A stretch of DNA of 50,452 nt. Origin: Clostridiales bacterium. GTDB lineage: Bacteria > Bacillota > Clostridia > Peptostreptococcales > Anaerovoracaceae. Below the pieces are notes generated by a model, which was given only the letters and a program-made list of their open reading frames with translations, ran no database searches and was not told the DNA's origin. The DNA lies in the NCBI GenBank assembly GCA_015058155.1, contig SVCW01000010.1:1-50452 (forward strand), given 5' to 3'. Shown piece by piece: positions 25,040 through 32,652 of the stretch (position 1 is the stretch's first letter; every line of letters begins with the position of its first letter). The translations under genes and the position numbers were made by a program.

Positions 25040-25447
25040 ATGACTGAAGAAAAGAAAATGCGTTATTCGAAACAACGTGAAATGATTTATGAATACCTGC
25101 TTTCTACCGGAGAGCATCCTTCGGCTGAAATAATTTATGAAGAACTCAAAAAAACTATTCCGGCCCTGAGCCTCGGTACTGTCTACAGAAATCTTAAGGT
25201 GCTTGAAGAACTCGGCATGATTCGCAAAATATCGGGAAGCGGAAATACGGAAAGATACGATTCCCATGTAGGTGATCACTCGCATTTTCTCTGTACTGAA
25301 TGCGGAGCACTTCACGATATTTCCTTCACCGATGCTGCTGCAGTTTATGGCTCTGTTGTGCTTGAACCCGGTTATCATATGGCCGATTTTTCACTCACAA
25401 TCAATGGCCTCTGTCCTAAGTGTGCAGAAAAGAAAGATAGCTTATAA
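25040..25447 (+). CDS. perR: Fur-family regulator, PerR-like
   Basis: 135 aa from the ATG at 25040 (GAGGTG 6 nt upstream). Winged-helix part: RYSKQREMIYEYL, HPSAEIIYEELKK, SLGTVYRNLKVLEELG. Metal/dimerisation part: RYDSHVGDHSHFLCTECGALHDI with two CxxC motifs (CTEC and CPKC) for the structural zinc. The RYD and DHSHF region resembles PerR more than Fur, and the gene follows dps, the classic PerR target. The assignment PerR rather than Fur or Zur remains an inference. Confidence 0.8.
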   Translation: MTEEKKMRYSKQREMIYEYLLSTGEHPSAEIIYEELKKTIPALSLGTVYRNLKVLEELGMIRKISGSGNTERYDSHVGDHSHFLCTECGALHDISFTDAAAVYGSVVLEPGYHMADFSLTINGLCPKCAEKKDSL

Positions 25448-25478
25448 AAAAATGCGTGATTTGTTAATCACGCATTTT
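25446..25478. terminator. Bidirectional terminator between convergent genes
   Basis: Perfect 13-bp stem AAAATGCGTGATT / AATCACGCATTTT with loop TGTT (25449-25461, 25466-25478). The last codons and stop of the nitrilase gene lie inside it. Confidence 0.9.
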
Positions 25479-26291
25479 AGTTATTTCTTCATATGTGTGC
25501 GGATTTCTGTCTTTTAAAAGAACATAATACCCTTCTCTCAATTCAGGAAGAAGCGAAAGATCAACTTCAGCCTTTATTATCTCTTCCTGATCTCCGGCCT
25601 TTACAATCTGACGTCCGAGAGGGCCTGTAATCATACTTCTGCCAAAGAAAGTGAGTTCTCTGTCTGTTCCTACGTGATTACATGATGCAAGATAAACAAC
25701 GTTATCAAACGATCTTGCAGAGTTTACAAGTTCCCAGTCGCCGTAGTTCGGCTCTGTTTCCCATGCTGTAGGCACACAGATAATTTCTGCGCCTTTCAGT
25801 GCAAGAATTCTTGCGACTTCAGGGTATGCTGTATCCCAGCATATCATAAGTCCGATTCTGCCTATTGAAGTATCGAAAACGTTGTACTCTGTACCCTTTT
25901 CGAAGTACTTCGTTTCTTCACCTTCTACAAGGTGTGATTTTCTGTAAATTCCAAGAGGTTCCCCGTTATTATCGATCAGGACAGCAGTATTGTATAATAC
26001 CTGTCTGCCTTCCTTCTCTGCCTTTTCAACAAACCCGAATACAATATGTACATTATGTTTCTTAGCCTGCTCAGCCATAGTTCTGATACCGGGGCCGTCA
26101 GGATAAGTTTCTGCTACCGATTCATATAAATCGCCACATTCATAGCCGCCAAGTGCAAGCTCCGGAAACACTACAAGCTGAACATCCTTGTCAGTCGTAA
26201 TATCTTCGAGCATTTCTATCATTTTATTGAGATTGTATTCTTTGTCGCCGAGCGCAGCTTTGAACTGCGCACAGGCAATCTTAGTTTTCAT
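25464..26291 (-). CDS. Carbon-nitrogen hydrolase (nitrilase superfamily, omega-amidase-like)
   Basis: 275 aa from the ATG at 26291 (GGGAG upstream), starting MKTKIACAQFKAALGD as in the family. Catalytic triad Glu44 (VFPELALGGY), Lys118 (YRKSHLVEG), Cys151 (LMICWDTAYPE). Members hydrolyse amides or nitriles. It begins 25 bp after a class I aminotransferase gene. Pairing with a transaminase is typical of omega-amidase, which clears alpha-ketoglutaramate or alpha-ketosuccinamate after glutamine or asparagine transamination. N-carbamoylputrescine amidase is an alternative. Confidence 0.8.
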   Translation of the reverse strand: MKTKIACAQFKAALGDKEYNLNKMIEMLEDITTDKDVQLVVFPELALGGYECGDLYESVAETYPDGPGIRTMAEQAKKHNVHIVFGFVEKAEKEGRQVLYNTAVLIDNNGEPLGIYRKSHLVEGEETKYFEKGTEYNVFDTSIGRIGLMICWDTAYPEVARILALKGAEIICVPTAWETEPNYGDWELVNSARSFDNVVYLASCNHVGTDRELTFFGRSMITGPLGRQIVKAGDQEEIIKAEVDLSLLPELREGYYVLLKDRNPHTYEEITKMRD

Positions 26292-26316
26292 AATCTTACT
26301 CCCGGAAAAACTTACA

Positions 26317-27567
26317 TTATTTATTATAAAATTCATCCATCGCACGTTTAATAGCAGGCGCAATAATTCTGCACTGTTCTTCTGTTGCTGATGAAAGAGC
26401 CACTCTCAATCCCTTTGCGAGAGGTACAAGGAAAATGCCTTCCTTGTGGAGCATTTCACCTACTGCATCTGAATCTGCACAAGGTACTGAAGCGAAGAAC
26501 CCTGAATCATAAGGAACGATTTCGAGACCGCATTCTGCTGCAGCTTCTTCAAACACTTTACCTCTTCTTAAAAGAAGTTCTCTGCTTGCATCTCTTTCCT
26601 TATCAACAGATTCCTTCATTTCTTTATCGTTGTATAAGTTTACGAGAACCTGCTGTGCTGCTCTTGTTCCGTTTGACCATGTACCTCTTGATGAAAACGC
26701 CATAACATTCTTGAACTCAGTCGCAACCTCTTCAACGTTTGTCATACAGATAAGAGCACCGCATCTTAAACCATAAGCAGTAAATGCCTTTGATGCACTG
26801 TATGAGAAAAGACCGATAACATTATCAGAAATACCCTTGAAAAGCCTGAGGAATGATCTTGCTTCGTCAGGATCTTCAGTGAAGTCGATATATGCGGCAT
26901 CGATGAAAATAGCAATCTTCTTTTCGTCGCTTGAATACTTGTTTGCGATATCGATTACAGCCTGCCAGTCGTCATTAGTAAGTGAGAAGCCTGTAGGATT
27001 GTGGGCAGGTGAATTGATCATGATAAGGAGTGAATTCTGAACTTCGATAAGTTCCTTCACTTTTGCTTCGAGTGCTTCAATGTTATACTTTCCTTCATCA
27101 TTGAGAAGCGGATATGTATCAAGATGTCTGTATGCTTCTTCTACGAGTGTCTTGTATGCTGCCCAGTACCAGTCGCTTGTAATAATCTTTTCGCCTACAT
27201 TTGAATAGTTCACGATTGCATTTCTGATTGAGCCTGCTCCACCAGGAGTTGCACCTGCAAAAGTAAACATATCAGGTTTGTGTGATCCAAACGCATACTT
27301 CTGGATTACATCTATAAATTCAGGCGTACCGTTAATTGGTGCATAGTTTGCAAAGTCTGATGGTGCGAGGTCCTGCATTGCCCTGGTAACTGAATCAAAT
27401 ACGATTAATTTACCGTTATCGTCAAGAAGTGAACCGATGGTCGCATTTATAACCTTGTCAGCGCCTTCACGCTTAGCCATTTCCTGAGCCTTCTGTGAAA
27501 CTCCGAAAATTTTGTCAACAAAGTTCAGGTCCCTTCCGTTACCCTGTGCAAAAATAAGTTTTTCCAT
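26317..27567 (-). CDS. Class I/II PLP-dependent aminotransferase
   Basis: 416 aa. PLP lysine in YSASKAFTAYGLRCG; substrate/cofactor region NSPAHNPTGFSL (NPTG with Asn for the cofactor); FIDAAYIDF contains the Asp/Tyr pair; C-terminal arginine in KGLRVALSSA. Substrate specificity is not clear; an aromatic or methionine-type amino donor is likely for this subgroup. Has a promoter with a palindrome in its spacer and is followed by the nitrilase-family gene. Confidence 0.88.
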   Translation of the reverse strand: MEKLIFAQGNGRDLNFVDKIFGVSQKAQEMAKREGADKVINATIGSLLDDNGKLIVFDSVTRAMQDLAPSDFANYAPINGTPEFIDVIQKYAFGSHKPDMFTFAGATPGGAGSIRNAIVNYSNVGEKIITSDWYWAAYKTLVEEAYRHLDTYPLLNDEGKYNIEALEAKVKELIEVQNSLLIMINSPAHNPTGFSLTNDDWQAVIDIANKYSSDEKKIAIFIDAAYIDFTEDPDEARSFLRLFKGISDNVIGLFSYSASKAFTAYGLRCGALICMTNVEEVATEFKNVMAFSSRGTWSNGTRAAQQVLVNLYNDKEMKESVDKERDASRELLLRRGKVFEEAAAECGLEIVPYDSGFFASVPCADSDAVGEMLHKEGIFLVPLAKGLRVALSSATEEQCRIIAPAIKRAMDEFYNK

Positions 27568-27622
27568 AAAAACACCTCACTTGTATATAAAAATTAAAAT
27601 AATTCAAAAAATATAATACTTT

Positions 27623-27651
27623 ATTATATCACACTACTTTTTGTGTGAAAA
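27623..27651 (-). promoter_or_regulatory. Aminotransferase promoter with an operator-like palindrome in the spacer
   Basis: Read leftwards: -35 TTTTCA (27646-27651), 17 bp, -10 TATAAT (27623-27628). The spacer carries TCACAC-N8-GTGTGA (27629-27648), a perfect 6-bp inverted repeat nearly filling the space between the hexamers, as expected for a repressor operator. Confidence 0.6.
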
Positions 27652-27705
27652 CCACATTTTTTACATTATTTATCATTTAAAACCGGAATGTTTTTTGTGA
27701 AATCA

Positions 27706-27715
27706 GGCAAAAATA
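27706..27715 (+). promoter_or_regulatory. Sigma-F/G-type -10 element upstream of the SpoIIQ-like gene
   Basis: GGCAAAAATA matches the forespore -10 consensus GGNRANANTW at every defined position and stands 22 bp before the start codon. The -35 region (expected GYWTA about 16 bp upstream) is poor, so this is only suggestive. Confidence 0.35.
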
Positions 27716-27737
27716 CTTTCATATGGAGGTGTAAGAA

Positions 27738-28373
27738 ATGCGACAGGAAAAAAGAAAAGAACAAAACAAAGCTGCGATTTCACTATTCTTGTGTTTCAGT
27801 GTAATTGCACTCGCATCAGTTTTTACGGTTCAGTCAAGCATCGATAAAATCAATGAGCAGAACGAAAGATATCTTGCGTCAAATCAGCCCGGACAGCCTG
27901 TGACAAAACCCGTTCCGACTGTCGACAGCCGTGACAATCCGGCTCCTGCAAAAACTTCTTCCAACACAGAATTTGAAGTTCCGGTAAAAGGCACGGTTAT
28001 CAATCATTTCAGTCCCGATATGCCGATTTACTCGAAGACGCTTGATCAGTACATGACTCATATCGGTATTGATATAGAAGCTCCGCTGGATACGCAGGTT
28101 AAAGCGATTGCTTCCGGTACTGTAACCGATATCTTTAATGATGATATGTTCGGCACTACAATTGAGATAACTCATGAGGACGGTCTCAGAAGTATCTACA
28201 GCAATCTTTCAGTCACATCTATGGTTGAAATCGGTGATGTAGTAGAAAAGGGACAGGTTATAAGCGGGATCGGTGATACTGCACTTTTTGAATCTCTCGA
28301 GGTAAGTCATCTTCACTTTGAAATGATAAAAGACGATAAACATGTAAATCCTGAAGATTTTATAATTTTTTAA
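27738..28373 (+). CDS. SpoIIQ-like M23 (LytM) family protein
   Basis: 211 aa, single N-terminal membrane anchor (residues ~13-31), a Pro/Asn-rich linker, then an LytM domain from ~80. Metal ligands of the M23 fold are present: His108 and Asp112 in THIGID, His191 and His193 in SHLHFE. B. subtilis SpoIIQ lacks one of these, while clostridial homologues keep them, so this protein may bind zinc and cut peptidoglycan. In spore formers SpoIIQ forms the forespore half of the channel with SpoIIIAH during engulfment. The alternative is a vegetative cell wall peptidase. GGAGGTG precedes the start. Confidence 0.7.
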   Translation: MRQEKRKEQNKAAISLFLCFSVIALASVFTVQSSIDKINEQNERYLASNQPGQPVTKPVPTVDSRDNPAPAKTSSNTEFEVPVKGTVINHFSPDMPIYSKTLDQYMTHIGIDIEAPLDTQVKAIASGTVTDIFNDDMFGTTIEITHEDGLRSIYSNLSVTSMVEIGDVVEKGQVISGIGDTALFESLEVSHLHFEMIKDDKHVNPEDFIIF

Positions 28374-28380
28374 AAGCACT

Positions 28381-28405
28381 GTTTAAAAGTCCGTAAAGCG
28401 TGTAT
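28381..28405 (+). promoter_or_regulatory. Sigma-B-like promoter for the small winged-helix gene
   Basis: GTTTAA (28381-28386), 13 bp, GTGTAT (28400-28405). The following bases ATATAAATTATCAAAG match the dps promoter region (ATATAAACCATCAAAG) at 14 of 16 positions. Confidence 0.5.
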
Positions 28406-28472
28406 ATATAAATTATCAAAGATGAAGTAAGCCATCTTTAAACGAATAATATATACAATGGAGGAAAAAAAT

Positions 28473-28649
28473 ATGAAGAATCAGGTACTCGACGTAATGA
28501 AAGAAGCAGGCAAGCCTGTATCAGCCGGTGATGTTGTAAAACTCTCAGGACTTGAAAAGGCTGTTGTAGATAAAGCATTCAAGGAACTCAAGGCAGAAGG
28601 AGCTATCGTATCTCCTGTAAGATGCAAATGGGAACCTGCAGAAAAGTAA
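28473..28649 (+). CDS. Small winged-helix-type protein (58 aa)
   Basis: Starts at the ATG at 28473, with GGAGG 8 nt upstream; the ATG at 28458 would contain that site. The whole protein looks like one helix-turn-helix/wing unit: VLDVMKEAGKPVSAGDVVKL, then EKAVVDKAFKELKAEGAIVS, then a short strand ending CKWEP. Similar tiny proteins are common in Clostridia, annotated as transcriptional regulators, with no known target. The length of the leader (about 60 nt) and the stress-type promoter suggest induction together with dps. Confidence 0.7.
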   Translation: MKNQVLDVMKEAGKPVSAGDVVKLSGLEKAVVDKAFKELKAEGAIVSPVRCKWEPAEK

Positions 28650-28701
28650 GCTTATAACGATTGAAAACTAATTCACTTTAATAAACCTGAAATAACCAGA
28701 A

Positions 28702-28728
28702 ACCCGCTCTGAATGAGCGGGCTTTTCA
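28702..28728 (+). terminator. Terminator after the small winged-helix gene
   Basis: Stem CCCGCTC / GAGCGGG, loop TGAAT, followed by CTTTTCATTT. Confidence 0.85.
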
Positions 28729-28767
28729 TTTCTCATATGCTGAATAGTAAAATTCATAATAAATAAA

Positions 28768-28820
28768 AAAATAAAACCGACCTTCTTTCCGGTATTAATT
28801 CCCGGTCCGATAGGTCGGTT
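28768..28820 (-). terminator. Terminator after rsmD
   Basis: Read leftwards: AACCGACCT pairs with AGGTCGGTT (28812-28820 with 28775-28783), with a smaller CCGG/CCGG stem inside, then TTATTTTTTT. Ends the aroD-ecf-trmB-rsmD run. Confidence 0.75.
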
Positions 28821-28832
28821 GTTTTTTATTAT

Positions 28833-29399
28833 TTATTCTTCTTCGCTCCTGCGTTCGTAGAAGTGAATTGTTGAAATTCCGTATGTCTTTTCCTTATATT
28901 TTACAAGGCAGCCGACTTCATCCGGCATATCCTTTTCTTTTCTTGTACGGATTCCGAGCATTCCGTCTTCCGCAAGTATTTCTGTGTCGCCCACAGCTTC
29001 TATTACAGGATGGAAAATCTCATCAACTGTAAAAGGCGGGTCAAGGAATATAAGATCAAACTGTTCACCGGATGCATCAAGACGCTTTATTACTGCGAAA
29101 ACATCATCCTGATAAACTTTTGCCTGCGGCTGGAATCTGCAGTTAGTAAGGTTCTGATTTATAACCGCAACTGCTTTTCTGCTGTTTTCTACAAAGACTG
29201 CCTTTTCCGCTCCACGGCTGATCGCTTCGATTCCGATGCTTCCGCTTCCTGAAAAGAGATCAAGAAATCTTGAACCCGGAATATCGAAATGCCACATACT
29301 GAAAAGTGCTTCCTTTATAGCATCAGTTATAGGTCTTGTATCCATGCCTTCCGGCGCAATCAGATTACGACCTTTTGCTTTTCCTGCTATTACTCTCAT
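28833..29399 (-). CDS. rsmD: 16S rRNA (guanine966-N2)-methyltransferase
   Basis: Methylates G966 of 16S rRNA during 30S assembly. 188 aa, family length. N-terminal MRVIAGKAKGRNL, the TRPITDAIKEALFSMW block, SAM-binding FLDLFSGSGSIGIEA, and catalytic LDPPF. AAGGAG precedes the ATG; the gene begins 12 bp after trmB. Confidence 0.95.
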   Translation of the reverse strand: MRVIAGKAKGRNLIAPEGMDTRPITDAIKEALFSMWHFDIPGSRFLDLFSGSGSIGIEAISRGAEKAVFVENSRKAVAVINQNLTNCRFQPQAKVYQDDVFAVIKRLDASGEQFDLIFLDPPFTVDEIFHPVIEAVGDTEILAEDGMLGIRTRKEKDMPDEVGCLVKYKEKTYGISTIHFYERRSEEE

Positions 29400-29411
29400 G
29401 ATATCTCCTTG

Positions 29412-30122
29412 CTACCAGAGTTTTTCTACCTTCACATAATTGATAGGAAGGCCCTGTTCCATAAACTTATCTTCGTATTCTGTAGTAGTATCTGCAGCCT
29501 TTAAAATATGATGCTCGTTTGGTCCGAGAAGCATAGGGCTTATCTGTCTGTAGTGAGCAGCATGTCCGTGAAGGTCAGGAGTCCATGCTGAATAAGGAAG
29601 TTCGAGTGCAGCGAATTCTTCGAGTGTGAATTCGAAGAGGTCGTTGTTGTCAGTCTTGACATCAATGAATCCACCCTGCTTTAAAACCTTGATGTAGCTC
29701 TGGATTCTTTCTCTGTGTGTAAGTCTTCTCTTGTCGTGTCTGTCCTTTGGCCATGGATCGCTGAAGTTAAGGTAGATTCCGTCAATTTCTCCATTATCAA
29801 AAAGTTCAGTGAGATCATTCACAAACTTAATCATTACTACGAGATTATCGATATCTGTTTCTTCTGTAAGTGCCTTTGCCTTTTCAGCAGCTCGAAGTGC
29901 TACTGAATCCTGTCCTTCGATTGCGATGTAGTTTCCTACTCTGTTTTCCCTTGCAAGCTTTGAAATAAACTGGCCCTTGCCGCAACCGATTTCAACGTAA
30001 ATCGGCTTGTTATTTCCGAAAAACTCTCTCCACTTTCCCTTGTTTTCTTCAGGATTAGCTACGATATATTCTGCAAGAGCTCCGAGTTTCTCATCGAGAT
30101 TCTTTACTTTTCTCTGTCTCAT
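29412..30122 (-). CDS. trmB: tRNA (guanine46-N7)-methyltransferase
   Basis: Makes m7G46 in the variable loop of tRNAs. 236 aa. SAM-binding VEIGCGKGQFI; the family signature NFSDPWPKDRHDKRRLTH; C-terminal TTTEYEDKFMEQGLPI with the expected Thr/Glu substrate contacts. AGGAGG precedes the ATG. Confidence 0.95.
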   Translation of the reverse strand: MRQRKVKNLDEKLGALAEYIVANPEENKGKWREFFGNNKPIYVEIGCGKGQFISKLARENRVGNYIAIEGQDSVALRAAEKAKALTEETDIDNLVVMIKFVNDLTELFDNGEIDGIYLNFSDPWPKDRHDKRRLTHRERIQSYIKVLKQGGFIDVKTDNNDLFEFTLEEFAALELPYSAWTPDLHGHAAHYRQISPMLLGPNEHHILKAADTTTEYEDKFMEQGLPINYVKVEKLW

Positions 30123-30145
30123 ATTATGTCCTCCTTTGTATGCTT

Positions 30146-30168
30146 AAAGAGGCCTTTTAAGCCTCTTT
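30146..30168. repeat. Inverted repeat between ecfT and trmB
   Basis: AAAGAGGC / GCCTCTTT, loop of 7. On the transcribed (minus) strand it is followed by AAGC rather than a T-run, so it is at best a weak terminator or a processing hairpin. Confidence 0.5.
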
Positions 30169-30173
30169 GTTTT

Positions 30174-30974
30174 CTATAAAATGATTCTTTCGGCTATGCA
30201 AGTTCCGAGGAACGCTATCATGATAAATGCTGCAAAAAGGTCACCCTTTCTGAATTTCATAGCATTCATTCTTGTCCTTCCGCTACCGCCTCTGTAACAT
30301 CTTGCTTCCATAGCCTGAGCAAGTTCCTGTGCTATTCTGAAGGCTGAAATAAAGAGCGGTACAAGAATAGGTATAAGGGCTTTGGCTCTCTGAAGAAGAT
30401 TGCCGCTTTCAAAATCCGCACCTCTCGCCTGCTGAGCCTTCATGATCTTATCAGTTTCTTCAAGAAGAGTCGGAATAAATCTGAGTGCAATCGACATCAT
30501 CATTGCAAGTTCGTGTGCCGGTAATCCAATCACGCTGAGTGGCTTGAAAAGACTTTCAAGTCCGTCAGTTAAGTTTATAGGCTTTGTTGTGAGTGTAAGG
30601 AGTGATGACCCGAAAATGAGTAAAACAAGCCTTACAGCCATAAATACAGCCCTTTTGAGCCCTTCCTTTGAAACTACAAGCGGTCCTATCGCAAAGAGCG
30701 GTTCACCTTTGAACATAAACATGTTTATAACAAAAGTAAACGCTATGATAAACATGATAGGCTTAAGTCCGCGTGTTATGAACTTAAAAGGTACTTTACT
30801 GATTTTTACAAGAAGCAGAATGGCAAGCGTTGCAATTGCCATCCCTACAAAGCTGTCTACTACGAACAGACTTACTATGTATACTAATGTCGCTATGATT
30901 TTTGTTCTCGGATCCAGTCTGTGAATGACTGATTCTCCGGGATAATACTGTCCTAAGGTGATATCCCTTAACAT
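30174..30974 (-). CDS. ecfT: EcfT, transmembrane scaffold of ECF vitamin transporters
   Basis: 266 aa, about five to six membrane helices. The two coupling helices that bind the ATPases show the characteristic Ala-Arg motifs, KAQQARGADF and AMEARCYRGG. It overlaps the ecfA2 end by 7 bp. Group II ECF systems share this AAT module among several substrate-specific S components; none is encoded in this window. Confidence 0.93.
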   Translation of the reverse strand: MLRDITLGQYYPGESVIHRLDPRTKIIATLVYIVSLFVVDSFVGMAIATLAILLLVKISKVPFKFITRGLKPIMFIIAFTFVINMFMFKGEPLFAIGPLVVSKEGLKRAVFMAVRLVLLIFGSSLLTLTTKPINLTDGLESLFKPLSVIGLPAHELAMMMSIALRFIPTLLEETDKIMKAQQARGADFESGNLLQRAKALIPILVPLFISAFRIAQELAQAMEARCYRGGSGRTRMNAMKFRKGDLFAAFIMIAFLGTCIAERIIL

Positions 30975-31828
30975 ACTTTATCTCCCAAGAATTTAAAAAT
31001 TTCTTCTGCTGCGTTTTCAGCATCAAATACTTCGGCTTTGATTGCATGGTTCGCTTCATGGAGCCTGTGCATCAACTGTGCCGCCGGTGGAAGTGAAAGA
31101 CCTATTGATGTAAGTCTTTCTTCTTCTGAGAAAACTTCTTCCGGTGTGCCTGAAAGTATTAACTTACCCTTATCCATCACAAATACTCTGTCGCAGAGTC
31201 TTGCTACATCGGCCATGTTATGTGATACGAATATTGTGATGTTTTTTTCGTGTTTATGTATATTGTACGCCATTTCAAGAACGTCTTTGTGAGCCTTAGG
31301 GTCGAGGCCTGCTGTCGGTTCGTCAAGAATAAGAACTTCAGGTTTCATTGCAACAACACCGGCTATTGCAACTCTTCTCTTCTGACCACCCGAAAGTTCA
31401 AACGGCGACTTTTCCCTGATTTCTTCAAACGGAAGTCCTACAAGTCCGATTGCTTCTTCAACTCTTTTATCAATTTCATCCTGTGCAAGTCCGAGATTCT
31501 TAGGTCCGAATGCAACGTCTTTTGCTACAGTTTCCTCAAACAGCTGATATTCAGGATACTGGAACACGAGCCCTATCCTTCTTCTGATTTCAAGAAGCTT
31601 GCACGATGGATCAGTAATGTCAGTATCTCCAACGATAATCTGTCCTGACTTCGGTTTAAGAAGCCCGTTAAGATGCTGAAGAAGTGTTGACTTTCCTGAA
31701 CCTGTATGTCCAATAATTCCAATGAATTCTCCGTCATTTATTTCAAAGCTTACGTTGTCAAGTGCAACTGATTCATGCGGAAGACCTTCATTGTAAATAT
31801 GAGTAAGATTTTTTACGCTAATACCCAT
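30968..31828 (-). CDS. ecfA2: EcfA2, energy-coupling ATPase
   Basis: 286 aa ABC ATPase. Walker A GHTGSGKST followed by LLQHLNGLLKP (typical of EcfA2), Q-loop VFQYPEYQLFEETV, signature LSGGQKRRVAIAG, Walker B VLILDEPTAGLDP. The first residues carry the longer N-terminal loop of the A2 type (YNEGLPHESVAL). Overlaps ecfA1 by 16 bp. Confidence 0.93.
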   Translation of the reverse strand: MGISVKNLTHIYNEGLPHESVALDNVSFEINDGEFIGIIGHTGSGKSTLLQHLNGLLKPKSGQIIVGDTDITDPSCKLLEIRRRIGLVFQYPEYQLFEETVAKDVAFGPKNLGLAQDEIDKRVEEAIGLVGLPFEEIREKSPFELSGGQKRRVAIAGVVAMKPEVLILDEPTAGLDPKAHKDVLEMAYNIHKHEKNITIFVSHNMADVARLCDRVFVMDKGKLILSGTPEEVFSEEERLTSIGLSLPPAAQLMHRLHEANHAIKAEVFDAENAAEEIFKFLGDKVC

Positions 31829-32649
31829 TTGATTAAATCCTCCGTTGAAATAATATTCAAAGGTACATCGATACCTTTCTTTCTGAGTCTGTCAGCAATA
31901 TCAACCGCAACAGGCACGTCGAGGTTAATGTCTCTGATTTTATCAGGCTGGGCAAATATTTCAGAAGGAGTTCCGTCCATAACAACATGTCCTCCATCCA
32001 TGATTATAACACGGTCAGCTTCAGCTGCTTCTTCCATGAAATGAGTAATGAGAATACATGTGATTCCTTCGGAATTGAGCTTCTTTATGATTTCCATTAC
32101 TTCTACTCTGCCTGAAGGATCAAGCATTGCAGTCGGTTCATCAAACACAATACAGTCAGGTCTCATAGCGATAGTTCCTGCAATAGCAACACGCTGTTTC
32201 TGACCGCCTGAAAGCATATGAGGAGCCTTCTTTCTGTGCTGATACATGTTTACGTCAGTAAGCGCTTCATCAACACGCTGTCTGATTACTTCAGGTTCAA
32301 TACCCAGGTTTTCAGGACCGAAAGCTACATCATCCTCAACAATTGAAGAAACGAGCTGATTATCAGGATTCTGGAATACCATTCCTACAAGCTGGCGGAT
32401 ATCCCATATTTTTGACTCGTCCTTAGTATCCATGCTGCCTACATACATTGTTCCTGATGAAGGGAGGAGAAGTGCATTTGCATTCTTTGCAAATGTTGAT
32501 TTTCCTGATCCGTTACGACCTATAATCGCAGTAAAACTACCCTTTTCTATTTCTATCGAAACATTATCAAGGGCACTTACTTTTTCACCATCTTCATCCT
32601 GGATATATTCAAATGTAAGGTTTTCAGCCTTTAAAATAATATCGCTCAT
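31813..32649 (-). CDS. ecfA1: EcfA1, energy-coupling ATPase
   Basis: 278 aa ABC ATPase. Walker A GRNGSGKST, Q-loop VFQNPDNQLVSSIV, signature LSGGQKQRVAIAG, Walker B CIVFDEPTAMLDP. First of the AAT module. The ribosome binding site is weak (GTAGGC) and the gene starts 3 bp after the lipoprotein stop, so translation probably depends on coupling to that gene. Confidence 0.93.
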   Translation of the reverse strand: MSDIILKAENLTFEYIQDEDGEKVSALDNVSIEIEKGSFTAIIGRNGSGKSTFAKNANALLLPSSGTMYVGSMDTKDESKIWDIRQLVGMVFQNPDNQLVSSIVEDDVAFGPENLGIEPEVIRQRVDEALTDVNMYQHRKKAPHMLSGGQKQRVAIAGTIAMRPDCIVFDEPTAMLDPSGRVEVMEIIKKLNSEGITCILITHFMEEAAEADRVIIMDGGHVVMDGTPSEIFAQPDKIRDINLDVPVAVDIADRLRKKGIDVPLNIISTEDLIKWVLA

Positions 32650-32652
32650 AAT

